This document shows positions 21,655 to 32,300 of a stretch of 62,000 nucleotides of DNA, piece by piece. Origin of the DNA: Symbiodinium natans (lineage: Eukaryota > Sar > Dinophyceae > Suessiales > Symbiodiniaceae). The stretch covers positions 300,613 through 362,612 of the forward strand of contig CAJNDS010002172.1 of assembly GCA_905221605.1 (NCBI GenBank). Direction: 5' to 3'. Made by a program: the position numbers and the translations under genes. Position 1 is the first letter of the stretch. Each line of letters opens with the position of its first letter. The notes below the pieces were generated by a model, which saw only the letters and a program-made list of their open reading frames with translations, was not told the DNA's origin and made no database searches.

Positions 21655-24600
21655 AAAGACAACAAATGTGGCTTTCGGCTTCAGCACGCACGGGCTTAGG
21701 GGCTTGTACCCCGACATACCCCGATGTTCTCTGACGATTTCGGCTCACAGACCCTCCAAGTTTGCACACCTTTCAGCTTATCTTCTGCGTTCATCCCTAA
21801 CATGTTCCCAGGCTGCCAGAAGAGGCACGTCGCTCACATGTGGTAGCATGAAACCTGCGCTCGCCTACTTATGAGATCTTATGAGGGAGGGAGGCCGGAG
21901 CCAGCTTTGTGAGCGAGCTGGGAACGTAGCCCTGGAGCGCTGGGGGCTCAATCTTTGAACCCCATCGGCAATTTGGAAGGCCCCCTGCCCCTGTTGGTGG
22001 CCCTGATTCTCGGCCATACGCACCTACGAGATCGGGTTCGTCAGCCTACCCCTTACAGCTGCCCCAGTCCTTGTTCTTTCTTTAGTTACTGTAGTTGGCG
22101 ACAAGCGCCAGAGGTCATACGACCTCGATGACCTTACCCTGCCTGGGAGTTGCCGCTTCTTGCCGTACCCCTTGCAACCAGACAATGCCCGTGCAGTGTC
22201 GAGACGGCGGCAGGTTGCATGCATCATCAGGTACAGCCACGAGAAGGTTCTCCAAGCTCATCCAGAATGCTGTTGTGTGGGAAGGCAATTAAGCCATTGA
22301 ATGCCATCCAGCAATACATCCCCGCTGTGTGCATCTCGGTCTGCTTGTGACCAGCCCCCCCAAGCACTGTGCTCTGATGCACGTAGGCACCACCCACAGA
22401 CACCTGATTAACAATGGGGGATACTGACCCAAGCGGCGGCGGTGCACGCGGTAAGCGGCAGGAAGTGTAGATGTAGCTACCGGAGCGTCTGGGAGAAGGG
22501 ATGCAAGGCCTGAACCATCAACGCATGTTTGGCGCCCTGGGAGGGTCTCACCAACCGACTAACTCAAAAAGGCCCCCTGAGTTGTGGCTCATCCTGCGTT
22601 TGGGTTGGGGCAAGACCAGCCCGCCATATTCCACAGATGCTTACTTTGCAGGCCATGTTGTGGTAAACGGTCTTGCATGTGCCCATGCCTGTGGCATGCG
22701 ACCCGGCAATCTATCCTTCATTTTCTGTATGTGAGCGGGGGACATTGCCGGTGCTTGACTGGGGTCTGTGCCTGTGAGAGCAAAACGCTGCCTCAACAGC
22801 AGTAGTGGCTTTCGGCTTCAGCTTACATGACATGTCGTAAGCACTGAACCTACGCCTGCGTACCTGAGGCTGCATGCAACTGAGCGTGAGAGAGGCCAGG
22901 AGCAGGTCCCAGATACAGTGAGCGAGCTGGGGGCACAGCCCTAACGCGCTGGGGGCTCAATGCTGGGCTCAATGTTTGAAGCGTCATGATGAGTTGGGAG
23001 AACCTTTTTGTAGCCGCCCGTCCTGAGCAGTTTCCTTCGGGGCCCAGCCTGCACAAATGATGCTGAACCTAGAGGCCAGGACTGAAACATTTCATTGGGG
23101 GTCTCGCTTCAAAGTTTCAACATCGTCTTCTCAGTGAAAACGATGATATCTGGGTGTGTCGCTTTTGGGTTGGGTATCGCTTCCACAGCAAGTTTGCACA
23201 TGTTCCGCCCAAGGCTGCCCAGAGAGGCGAGGGATTTAGACAGTCGCTCACATGTTGTAGCATTGAACTTGCGCTCGCCTACTTATGATGGAGGGAGGCA
23301 GGAGCCAGCTACAGGTTCAATGCAAACAGTCAGGAATGTGAAGCTTTGTGCGTACCCGCGTGTGCCGGGGCTGGGCAACGTAAGTCCCGCCAATGCACGT
23401 GGGTGGGGACTGCTTATTTCTAGGCGTGGGGGGATGGATTTGATTCGCAGCGATCAGAGCGACCGAGACCTGCACCATCGGCCACCCACCGATAATGCAA
23501 GCCACCCTCCAAATCTGGCCCAACTCCCGACAATACCTTCCATGAATCCAACCTCTTGCGACACAAATTGGCGAATGAGTCAGATAGCAAGGGCACGCGC
23601 TTCTGGCACGCGATGACATGCCCATCTAAGCAAAGACTCGTCCAGCGATTAAAGGCGTTTCCCCCAGGGCACGCGGGCTTTGTCATGCCTTTGGTTGCGC
23701 GGCACGCCTTAGCACATGACTCCCTCTCATACACGTACGCACCACCCACACGCATTTGATTCACAGTGGCGGATACTGACCCAAGCTTGTCGGCGCACTC
23801 GGTAGCGCCTGCGAGAATGGATGCAAGGTCTGAACATGTCTGAACTTTGAGGAAAACAAAGGGAGGTAACACTTAGACCGGGCAAGGGGGGCACCCCAAA
23901 CTAAGCTCGTCTAAGCCACGGCCCCTTCGGCCGAAGCCTCGTGGCCTTCTGCTAACTTCGTCGAACCTTCCCTGCGTTCGCAGGAACATCTACTCTCTGT
24001 GGGTTAGTCTTCCAGCTAACCCTTGGACCCTTCGTGAATCTGTCCTCAGGTTCGCAGAAGTTCGTGGCACCCGGCTCGGCCCCGCTAAGTTCGTGGAATG
24101 GGTGCCTGTTGCCCGTCAGACCGTTACCTACCTCCGTGTTGCCCTGATGAACCTGATGAACGGTTTTTTAGCACCCTGGGAGGGTCTCACCGACTGACTA
24201 ACTCACAAAGGCCCCGCAGCATAAGCGCGCCGCGAGCGACGGTGATGCGGAGTTATTGGAGGAGCTCATTTTGCGCTTGGGAATGGGATGGCTGGGGTAA
24301 GACCAGCCCGGCATATTCCAATCTCGAGCATGAGGGCACCCACTTTTGCAGCACCTGGGGGGTTGCCACAGATGCTCACTTTGCAGGCCATCTTGTGGTA
24401 AACGGTCTGGGGAGCCAGACAGTGACATAGTTCGTGTGTACGCGAGGAAGGCATGCAAGGGCATGGATCCCTCACTGAACAAGCAAAACAACACCTGGAG
24501 AGCAAGAGCGGCCCGCGACCTCCTACTTCTGACAGTGGCGCGACATTGCACCACAAGCTGCATGCGCGCACTCCAGTGGCAGGCGACCCTGCGATCGGTC

Positions 24601-25920
24601 ATTTTCTGTATGTGAGCGGGGGACATCGCGGGTGCTACAGCAGTGGTGGTTACATGACATGTCGTAGCATTGAACCAAACAGCTGGCAACTGTTCCGAAC
24701 AGTCGGAACTTTTTTAAAGTGCCGAGCTACTGTACGCTTCAAAGTTACAAGGTCCGAATGGGTCCTGAGATTAACGTAGCCTCTAAAGCAGAACATGAAT
24801 CCAGTCGAAGAACGCCCTTGGCGCACGGCAGTATGAGAAGGCACTCCATGTGACAAAAGGCACAACACTGAATGTCAAACCCCATGCGCACGCAGGTTCA
24901 ATACAAACAGTCAGGAATGTGGCGTTCGGTGCATGCCCACGTGTGCCTGTGGGCTGGGCCACGCCAATGCATGTGGGCGGGGACTTTCTTCTAAGTGTCG
25001 GCCGTTCTGTGGAGGGATGGATTTGATTCGCGGCGATCAGTGCGACCGAGACCCTCTTCCATGAACATGCTTCAGCAGCGTGCAGCATCAACCTTCAAAT
25101 CTGGCCTCTGCGTATCCAACCTGCACCTCTCAACCCGGCCTCCCAGAGCTCGGAAGGCCCCCAACTCGCGACGGCGCACGCACACATGACCATTCACTCT
25201 TCCTTCTGCGCATCCAAGCTGTTGCGACACAACTTGGCGAGTGAGTCAGATAGGAAGGGCACGTGCTTTCGGCGCGCCACTACAAGCCCGTCGAAGTTGA
25301 GTCTCCCCCAGCCATAAAGGCATTTCCCAAAGGGCACGCGGGCTTTGTTACGCCCTTAATTGTGCCGAAACGGTTTTCATCTCGTGGCGTTTGACCCTTT
25401 GCTCCGTCGCCGCTGAACCTTCCTGCCTTCTATTCTTCGGCCTCCGTTTTGTGGCTATTGTGTGGCCGCCCTCGCTAGCCTCAGGAAGAGGGCAGCCACG
25501 CCTGGCAAGAGAAGCCAAGGGCAAGGGCCCGGGCCAATATTGCATCGAGGGCATATGCCCTGGCTTCGGGAACGAAATCTCAGAGAAGCAGAACACGAAT
25601 CTTCCACTCGAAGAACATCCGGCATGGTGGGTTGCGCTTGGGGGGGTGTTATGCAGTAGGACTCACCGACTCACAAACTCAAACAGGCTTTCATGTAGCT
25701 ACAGCCAGAAGCTGGGAGAACCTTCTCGTGGCCACCTCTACTGACCATCTTCCCTTTAGGCCTAGCCTACCCGATGCATGCCCTTCCACCGCCCGTCGGC
25801 GCGCGCAACAAAATGTTGTATCTTTGAACTACTTTATGAGTGAGGGAAGCAGGAGCCAGCTACAGTGAGCGAGCTGGGATGAGATGGGGACGTAGCCCGA
25901 GAGCGCTGGGGCGGGCAACT
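21655..25920 (+). repeat. Family of diverged direct repeats, units of 1-2 kb
   Basis: Several phrases recur in a similar order: GAGCGAGCTGGG at 21,911, 22,919 and 25,865; the 'cacatg(t/g)tgtagcat' block at 21,835 and 23,248; 'ctgggagggtctcacc' at 22,538 and 24,176; 'aaacagtcaggaatgtg' at 23,325 and 24,905; 'gagtcagata' followed by 'gggcacgcgggctttgt' at about 23,575-23,682 and 25,241-25,350. This indicates old segmental duplication. No coding domain was recognised. Confidence 0.65.
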
Positions 25921-26765
25921 CCTGAGGTAGGACACTCTGCTTTTAGGGGTCGAACCACACGAGGCCGAAGAGCAACTAGGGCTTGGCGAAGCGGGCCCGA
26001 GGCCCGGGGTCCAACACAGGCTCCGGGAGACATCTCAGCACAGGATTTCTTTTCAGTTGTAAGGTGCAGCAAGAAGCTGCAACACCCGGGCAAGGCGCGG
26101 TCATCGGGAGCGCGCAAGCTTGCCTGACACTCCCATCACCACACTTTGGCACCAGTCTGCCAGCAAGTGCCTTTTGCACCCTTCGCATGTGTTTTTTGAA
26201 TGCATGTCTGCAACTGCCAAAGGCACAAGTCGCAAGCCTAGCCGGAGTTGAGTGAGCCGCATCACCAAGTTCGTAGGTACTAGTCCTAGACCAGACTTGA
26301 CACGCTGGGACATGGCGCTGTGGCTGGATATCACGAACAATGCAACCAATTACGGGTTTTAAGCCCCAGATACCGTGCTTTGCAGAACTCTGATGAATGT
26401 TTGTGCTCCAGTCATCGCCAGAGGTTCGCTAGAATTTGTCGTTCGCCGTTTGCTGTCGCGCAACATGACACCTTGCAGATCCGGACAAACCTTGCCAAGC
26501 CAAGATTTGACGCGCGTTGTTTACACTGATGCACAAAAACACTGCAATGAACTTGGAACCCTAGCAGAAACTATAATCTTAGCTGTTTCTTAGGAATTAA
26601 AGTACCCAAGCATGAAAATTATTTCCAATTTCCAAGTATCCCTAAGAACGGAGCTTGGACTTGGGTGCGAACCGCATATCAGACCTCTTGCTTCCGCAAA
26701 TTGCCGTGAAGCTCTGATACTGCCCCGCCACAACCCGCCCACAACAGTGATTCGGGTTGAATTGA

Positions 26766-26935
26766 GGTTTAAGGTTTAGGGTTTAGGGTTTAGGGTTTAG
26801 GGTTTAGGGTTTAGGGTTTAGGGTTTAAGGTTTAGGGTTTAGGGTTTAGGGTTTAGGGTTTAGGGTTCAGGGTTTAGGGGTTAGGGTTTCGGGCTTAGGG
26901 TTTAGGGATAAGGGTTTAGGGTTCGAGGGTCCCGC
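26766..26935 (+). repeat. Isolated TTTAGGG array
   Basis: About 22 TTTAGGG units with a few TTTAAGG, TTCAGGG and TTTCGGG forms, 17 kb from the telomere-like block and in the same orientation as the array at position 1. Confidence 0.92.
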
Positions 26936-28590
26936 CGGCCTTGACAAGCTTCGTGCAGCCTTGCCTGGGTTGCTGACCTATTGAGATGACTACAGTAGTT
27001 CGAGTACGATGCAATGACAGCGATGATGACAGACCCCAACCCAGAAGGACCACATGAGCGTGGCGGTCTGTACCCTCACAGTGCAATATCCAAGCTCAGG
27101 CAGCAAAGACATGGCAAGAAACCTCACAGCGCTTCTGACTTACAAAAGCAGCAAGACCTCAGCATACTTTCTGCTCAGCAGGATTCTCGAAGCTGGTCCC
27201 ATTGCTCGACAAAAAAATCAAGAAAGATGCACAAACCCGAACCCGAATTCAGCCCAAAGTTGAACCCCAAATTGGGTTCAAAAAACGACACCCACGACTC
27301 CCGTCTGTACAAATAGCAAAGGGGGGTCCACTTTTTGGGGTCGCTTTCGTGACCTAGAATCGAGGTCCAATTTTCCCCGCTTGTGGACAAAAATTGTTCC
27401 CAACAGAGTTGCACTAGCCCCAAATAGCTTTCACTGCATGCAATTAGTTGACAACAATGATCGAAGAAGTCAAACAGCCGCAAACCTCATTCGAAAGCAC
27501 CATTCGAAACCACACTTGTAGGACTGTAAGGGTCCAGACTTGTGCGGGAAATTGAAGCCGGAAAATGATCTCGAAAACTGGGTCGTTTCTTAAGACACGT
27601 GTTCCATCGCAACACCCCAACAATTGAAAATACACTGCTGGAACCTCGTCACATCCTCGGGCCCGAAGCCATCGCAAACCCCAATAGCTGCAGAGAAACT
27701 GCAAGGCCCTCCATCGCGAAACTGTAATAGCAACTGATGGCATCTCGAAACATCCGCAAGGCCCCGAAACCATCGCCGTTGAAATGAGGCGGACCGATGC
27801 TAGAGCGGCAGGTCGACTCGGCTCCAGACATCGACCTGAAGAAGAAGGACCTTCAGCGCGGAAGAAGAAGCCGGACGAGCAGTGCCGGCAAAGAGCCCCT
27901 CGAGAGTCCGGCTGCTTTTATTGGAGTTTCATCTTGGGGTTTCACTGGTTTCGAAGCCTGCAGATGCGTCGATTCTTCGCGGACGCTTGAAGTTTGAGCC
28001 ATACGAGAAAAAGAAAGAAGATTTTCAATAAAAACCGAACCACAAGTTGCACAGCCCACAAGCACACCAGTAGCGTCGAACCGACTTTTTCCAGTGGTGA
28101 CTGTGGACGAAAAGTCAGGTGCACGACTCACCGTGTGAGAGTGTGCAAGAAGCAGCAAGCCAATTAATTCCCTTCAAGTCCATTCCAAGTGAGCTAGTCA
28201 CAGGAGTTTGAATCACCAGCAGAAGGATTGGCAGGAAGCCACATCCGCAGGGTCAGAAGGCTCACAGCGGGAAAGCACACGGTCGTCCACTGAACTTAGA
28301 GTGGTCAGGGTGGAACTTGATGATACGGGTGAATAGAAAGGGGATTTCTTGGTCATTTGGTCCTAACCGGCAAACAACATGACAGCCCAACCATTAATTT
28401 CTTGAAACCAGGGTCTTTCGGCCCACATTTATAACATGGGGCAGGAACGAACACTGGGAAAGTACGTTTACGACTTGCGCTGCGGGACACTCTGACGTAT
28501 CTTCAAAGAAGAAACGCAACATGTACGAAGTGTACAATTCTTTTTTTGAGATGGACGCCTCTTTACTGCGGAGCAAGGTTGGGGGGGGGG
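26936..28590. other. No recognisable gene
   Basis: Open frames of 60-139 codons occur on both strands but none carries a motif. The sequence is less GC-rich than its surroundings. A near-palindrome (TTGAACCCC...GGGTTCAA, 27,260-27,281) resembles the retroelement target described further right. Confidence 0.55.
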
Positions 28591-28670
28591 TCGAACCTGG
28601 GTTCAACCCAGGTTCGAACTCCCGGCCCTCCGCCGGGGGGGGGGGGGGGGGGGGCGGGGGGGGGGTGGGA
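28569..28670 (+). repeat. G-runs flanking a GAACCTGGGTT palindrome
   Basis: Ten G at about 28,580, then the 23-base palindrome at 28,593-28,615 (GAACCTGGGTT, a central C, and its exact complement), then a GGCCCTCCGCCGGG hairpin and a run of about 30 G. The palindrome is the same sequence as the one at 56,998-57,020 used as a retroelement target. Confidence 0.85.
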
Positions 28671-28672
28671 AC

Positions 28673-28686
28673 AACAACATCGAGAA
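28673..28686 (+). repeat. Target-site duplication of element D, left copy
   Basis: AACAACATCGAGAA, repeated exactly at 30,358-30,371. It directly precedes the poly-T that is the complement of element D's poly-A tail. Confidence 0.85.
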
Positions 28687-30357
28687 TTTTTTTTTCCGAG
28701 TTGAGCGAACAAATGCGATCCACCTTCTTGGTGTTTGGGTTGTGAAAACCGTGCCTCTGTACTGGCACATCTGTTGGCCCTCTTGGCCTTATCGTACAGG
28801 GGGAGGAAAACACCTCCTCCTAAGCTACCATCCTCTTTGGGATGCTACCAGAGGTTGTACCTCATGAGAGGAATGAACCTCCTGGCAAAACGTTCCTCAG
28901 GGTTTCTGGTGCAATGGGTGCAAACCGTGAGAGGAAATCGGCCAGGGGTGTGTTCTCTGGCAGCGAGGATGAACCTCAGCTTATCATCCTCTTGGGATGC
29001 TACCAGAGGCTGGTACCTCATGAGAGGTTTGGAACCTCCTGACAAAAGGTCCCTCAAGGTCTTTGGTGCACTCTGTGCAGGCTGTTAGAGGGAGGCGGTC
29101 AGGGTTCCGCCCTGGTAGCGAGGATGTACCTCTTTGCTATCCTCGCTGGGAGGATGCAACCTCCTAGGCTGCATCAGCTGGTGGTGCCCTCAGTGGCACC
29201 AACTCCCAGCGAGGCTCCTCCAGGATGTTGCCGAGGGGTCGCGCTAGCCCGTAATCGGGCGACGGCAGTTCGTAAAGAACTTTCATGTCGATGAGAGCCT
29301 CGACACATGTCCATATTTTTTAACTCCCACAGCAACAAGCTGGCCAGCAAAGGGATGCTGGCATGATGGAGGCTGACCCACCTCCTGACCTTGTTGCTCA
29401 GGGTGGGTGCGTCTTGGTCAAACCACCGGAAGAAAGAGACGAGCCGGGTCAGGCTGGGGAAACCGTAGTGCTCCCTGGTGCCCCAGTTGACCACATCCAA
29501 GCTTGTCAACCGGTGGTACTTGGGCATCCCAAGGTACCCCCAGTTATGCTCCCCTTGGTTGCGGGGATGGAGGTACCCCTCCGGAAGGCGAAGTCCACAC
29601 CAGAAGCACATCATAATGCACATCTGGAGGAATGAACCGTCCGGTGTCGGGCGAGTTGGGGCCACCATTCGCTCGACTGCGAAGGCCCGCAAGTCCTGGT
29701 CTGGGAGCCCAGGGACCTCGACCTGGAGGGTGAACCTCCGGCAGACCTGGGGCCAGGAATCGAAGGCCAACGCAAAAAGTTCCCACTCAAAGTGGTGGGA
29801 ACTTTGGAGGCCTACCTTTAAGACCCAGCGGGGTTCCTGCTCGAGGGTATACACTACCCTCGAGCCACCTCGAGCAAGGATGCTCAGGTCCCTGACCTTG
29901 CCTTGGACCCCATAGGAGGCCCGGTCAGGCAGCTGATTGGCCAGGCCATTGCCTCAGCCGCTGCCACTTGCTCGGAGGATAAGGTTACCTCCCTCGGTTG
30001 CTGGCCTGGAACCCGTGTTGAGGTCTGCCGGGGGCTCTTGGTCCTGCTCCTCCACGGCCTCTGGGCCCGGTCCCTGAGGCAGCCCAACGAGTCCCACCCA
30101 GGCCACCGCCAGCGAACCGTGCTGCCCACCCTGGTTGGGGGCACGAGGAATGGGAGGGGTGGCAGCAAAGGGGGGGACGAGCACTGGTCCGGAGGGTGGT
30201 CCTCCAGCTGGAGCCCTGGCCTTCTTGCCCGGCCTGTTCCTTTGCCTCTGCAGGGTGTAGTCATCTACGTACCTCTGCGCCGGGGTCCTGCGCTCCAACA
30301 GGAACTCTCCCTTGCCTTGGGCTTTTCCGGGCTGCCTGCTCGGAGGAGGAACCTCCC
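28687..30357 (-). mobile_element. Element D: short non-LTR element with a LINE 3' tail
   Basis: Read on the minus strand, the element ends in CTCAACTCGG plus nine A and is bounded by the 14-base duplication AACAACATCGAGAA. Its last 470 bases (28,696-29,170) are homologous to the 3' UTR of LINE copies A (30,391-30,868) and B (50,515-51,000). Upstream of the tail its sequence does not match the LINE; it carries an unrelated reading frame. This fits either a non-autonomous relative that borrowed the LINE tail for mobilisation or a second family sharing the 3' end. The 5' end (GGGAGGTTCC) is probably truncated because the reading frame is open right to the border. Confidence 0.75.
29174..30357 (-). 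pseudogene. Reading frame of element D, interrupted by one TGA
   Basis: A single reading frame runs from the 5' border to 29,174 with one in-frame TGA at about 29,954, giving roughly 390 codons in all. The first part is rich in proline and glycine with a basic stretch (RRTPAQRYVDDY, RQRNRPGKKAR). The second part (from 29,854) looks globular, with LSILARGGSRVVYTLEQEPR just before it and aromatic segments such as MCIMMCFWCGLRLPEGYLHP. I do not recognise a family; it does not match the LINE ORF1 or ORF2 of this window. It could be a captured host exon or the ORF of another element family. Whether the TGA is a mutation or a sequence error cannot be told. Confidence 0.6.
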
Positions 30358-30382
30358 AACAACATCGAGAACCTGGGTTCAA
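30358..30382 (+). repeat. Nested target duplications of D (right) and LINE A (left)
   Basis: AACAACATCGAGAA (30,358-30,371) is the right duplication of element D. It overlaps AGAACCTGGGTTCAA (30,368-30,382), the 3'-side duplication of LINE A, which directly precedes that copy's poly-T. The same 15 bases occur at 47,831-47,845 (inverted) and 56,997-57,011. Confidence 0.8.
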
Positions 30383-30390
30383 TTTTTTTT

Positions 30391-30868
30391 TGAGTTGAGC
30401 GAACTAGTGCGAACCACCTCCTTGGTGTTTGGGTTGTGAAAACCGTGCCTCTGTACTGGCACATCTGATGGCCCTCTTGGCCCTATGGTACAGGGGGAGG
30501 AACATCACCTCCTCCTAAGCTATCATCCTCTTTGGGATGCTACCAGAGGTTGATACCTCATGAGAGGATTGAAACTCCTGGCAAAACATTCCTCAAGGTT
30601 TCTGGTGCACTGTGTGCAAACTGTGAGAGGAAATCGGCCAGGGGTGAGTTCTCTGGCAGCGAGGATGAACCTCGACTCCATCATCCTCTTTGGGATGCTA
30701 CTAGAGGGTGATACCTCATGAGAGGATTAAACCTCCTGACAAAATTTCCCTCAGGGCAGGCTGTTAGAGAGGATCGGTCAGGGGCGGTTTCTCTGGTAGC
30801 GAGGATGACTTCCACTTTATCCTCACTGGGAGGATGCAACCTCCTAGGTTGTTTCAGCTGCCGGTGCC
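30391..30868 (-). other. LINE 3' UTR with internal duplication
   Basis: Two units of about 170 bases share GGATGCTAC(C/T)AGAGG, TACCTCATGAGAGGATT, AACTCCTGGCAAAA-like and GCGAGGATGA phrases. The same 3' UTR is seen in D and in copy B. It is the only part common to all three, so it is the likely recognition region for the element's own reverse transcriptase. Confidence 0.75.
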
Positions 30869-30869
30869 T

Positions 30870-31832
30870 TCAGGGATTTTGCACAGGGGGGTCTGCTGCA
30901 ACTTGGGCTGTCCCTGGCACCTGCTGAAAGAGGCTGCGGATGGCATTGGTTGGCTCGGGCTTAAACTGCGCCTTGCACCTGGGGTCCTTTTTAAAACTGC
31001 ATGCAACTGAAAGTTTTTGCGAAACATTTTTAGTCTTCAAGGACAACTGTCCACCACAACCTTCGCAAACCCACAGTTGTCTGTCCCCTAGCAGCTTTAA
31101 AACATGTGTAACATGTACCCCTTCAACCGTCACTCTGCCTTGGTGTGTGCATTGGTGCGCTGCCAATGCTTCCAAGGTTTTGCGGTTCTTTGTGTGCAGG
31201 AGTTTAAGTTGACACTGAGCACACCGGAGGTTGAGACCTTCCCATTCCCACGCATGCACAAGTTTGGTCCGGACCAGCTCCTGGAACCATTCTTGCTGGG
31301 TGGTGAGGTGGCCTCTCCCAATGTTGGACCCTATGCGCTTTTTGCAGGGGCGGGAGGTGGCTGCGCCGTTTTTCCGGGCCTGCTTCTCTTGCAGGAAGAC
31401 CTTGTACACTGGGTGCTGATTCTCCCCAACGGCGGTGAGGATCTTTTCCGCCCTGCTTGCCAGGAACTCTTGAGCCTTTTTGCTGCAATGGTCCTGGAAC
31501 TGACTGGCAGCCCGGTCTTCGGGGTGGGCCAATGCGGCCGCTTTTTCCCCACACAGTTTGTCCGCCAGGTCATTTACCTGCTGTCTCCACGAGTTTTCCG
31601 CGCCTACCTTTCGGAGGAACTCCTCCTCTGAAACATGGGACGGAACCCACTTCATTTTGAGGCGGTTAACATCGGTGGTTTGCAACCCCCACCAAATGTC
31701 ACCGTCGGTCACCGTGGGTTTTGCCCGGTTTTGGGCTGCGGACTCGTTTCGGGACACCAAGGCAATCCAGTGTCGTGTCAACAGGGCCTTTTGTGTACCG
31801 GGCCAGCTGCAGGACGGCGCACAGCTCCCCAC
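30870..31832 (-). pseudogene. LINE A ORF2 C-terminus: RNase H end and zinc-finger tail
   Basis: The 320-codon frame contains the end of an RNase H domain: KWVPSHVSEEEF followed by QVNDLADKLCGEKA, which corresponds to the usual W(V)PxH and final ADxL(A/C) motifs. It continues into a basic region (RPCKKRIGSNIGRGH) and a cysteine-rich tail with LRCAQCQLK and WVCEGCGGQL (CxxC pairs). The N-terminal part of the RNase H lies in another frame (31,699-32,300), so the domain is split by a frameshift in this copy. The last residues reach the 3' UTR. In function this would remove RNA from the RNA/DNA hybrid and help bind nucleic acid. Confidence 0.75.
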
Positions 31833-32300
31833 GGAATACCGTTTGTGCCCCGCGGACTTGGCCTACGATCGCTCCTACCTGCACGTATTCATTGCCTTGT
31901 TTCTTGCAGGCTACGACTGCATAGGCCACTTGCCGGAGTCTGGGGTCTGCCGTGTAGGGGCCTCCTTCGTGAGGCTCAGTACGGAGAAGCCCTGTGCCAT
32001 ACACGAGCTCCGGGTCGCTGAGGGGCTCTTTGTCTGCCCATATACCCGTAAAAATGTGCTCATCCTCCTGCGGAGGGTGTACCTCCCATTTCGGCTTTCG
32101 CGGGAGGCCCCGTCCACAGCGATCCTGGGCCTTGGGCTCTGCCTTCTTGGAACCATTGTGGCAGCTCCCAGTTCTGGGCTTCCCACCAAGCGCAGTCCAA
32201 GAGCACATGTTCCCAGTCCGCTTCCTGGTGGCAGCGGGGGCACACTTTAACAGCTGAGTTTTGACTGCACACCAAGGCACCCTGCCACACACACCACAGG
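31699..32300 (-). pseudogene. LINE A RNase H, N-terminal part
   Basis: In this frame one sees VYGTGLLRTEPHEGGPYTAD, then LRQVAYAVVACKKQG and FRGELCAVLQLARYT. The corresponding part of copy B reads VYGTDASGGPYTAD, which fits the RNase H first motif (TDxSxGG) and its glutamate motif (GELYAVLQ). In copy A the TDAS site is disturbed by an insertion that removes the first aspartate, so the domain is probably inactive. The frame then ends and the domain continues in the 30,870-31,832 frame. Confidence 0.65.

Noticed and set aside
28600-28625. GGTTCGAACTC resembling a tRNA B box
   Set aside because: Part of the 23-base palindrome; no A box, anticodon arm or acceptor stem can be drawn around it.
31104-31631. 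175-codon plus-strand frame and similar frames opposite the LINE and YR genes
   Set aside because: Antisense shadows of the RNase H/zinc-finger, RT and recombinase frames; no motif of their own.
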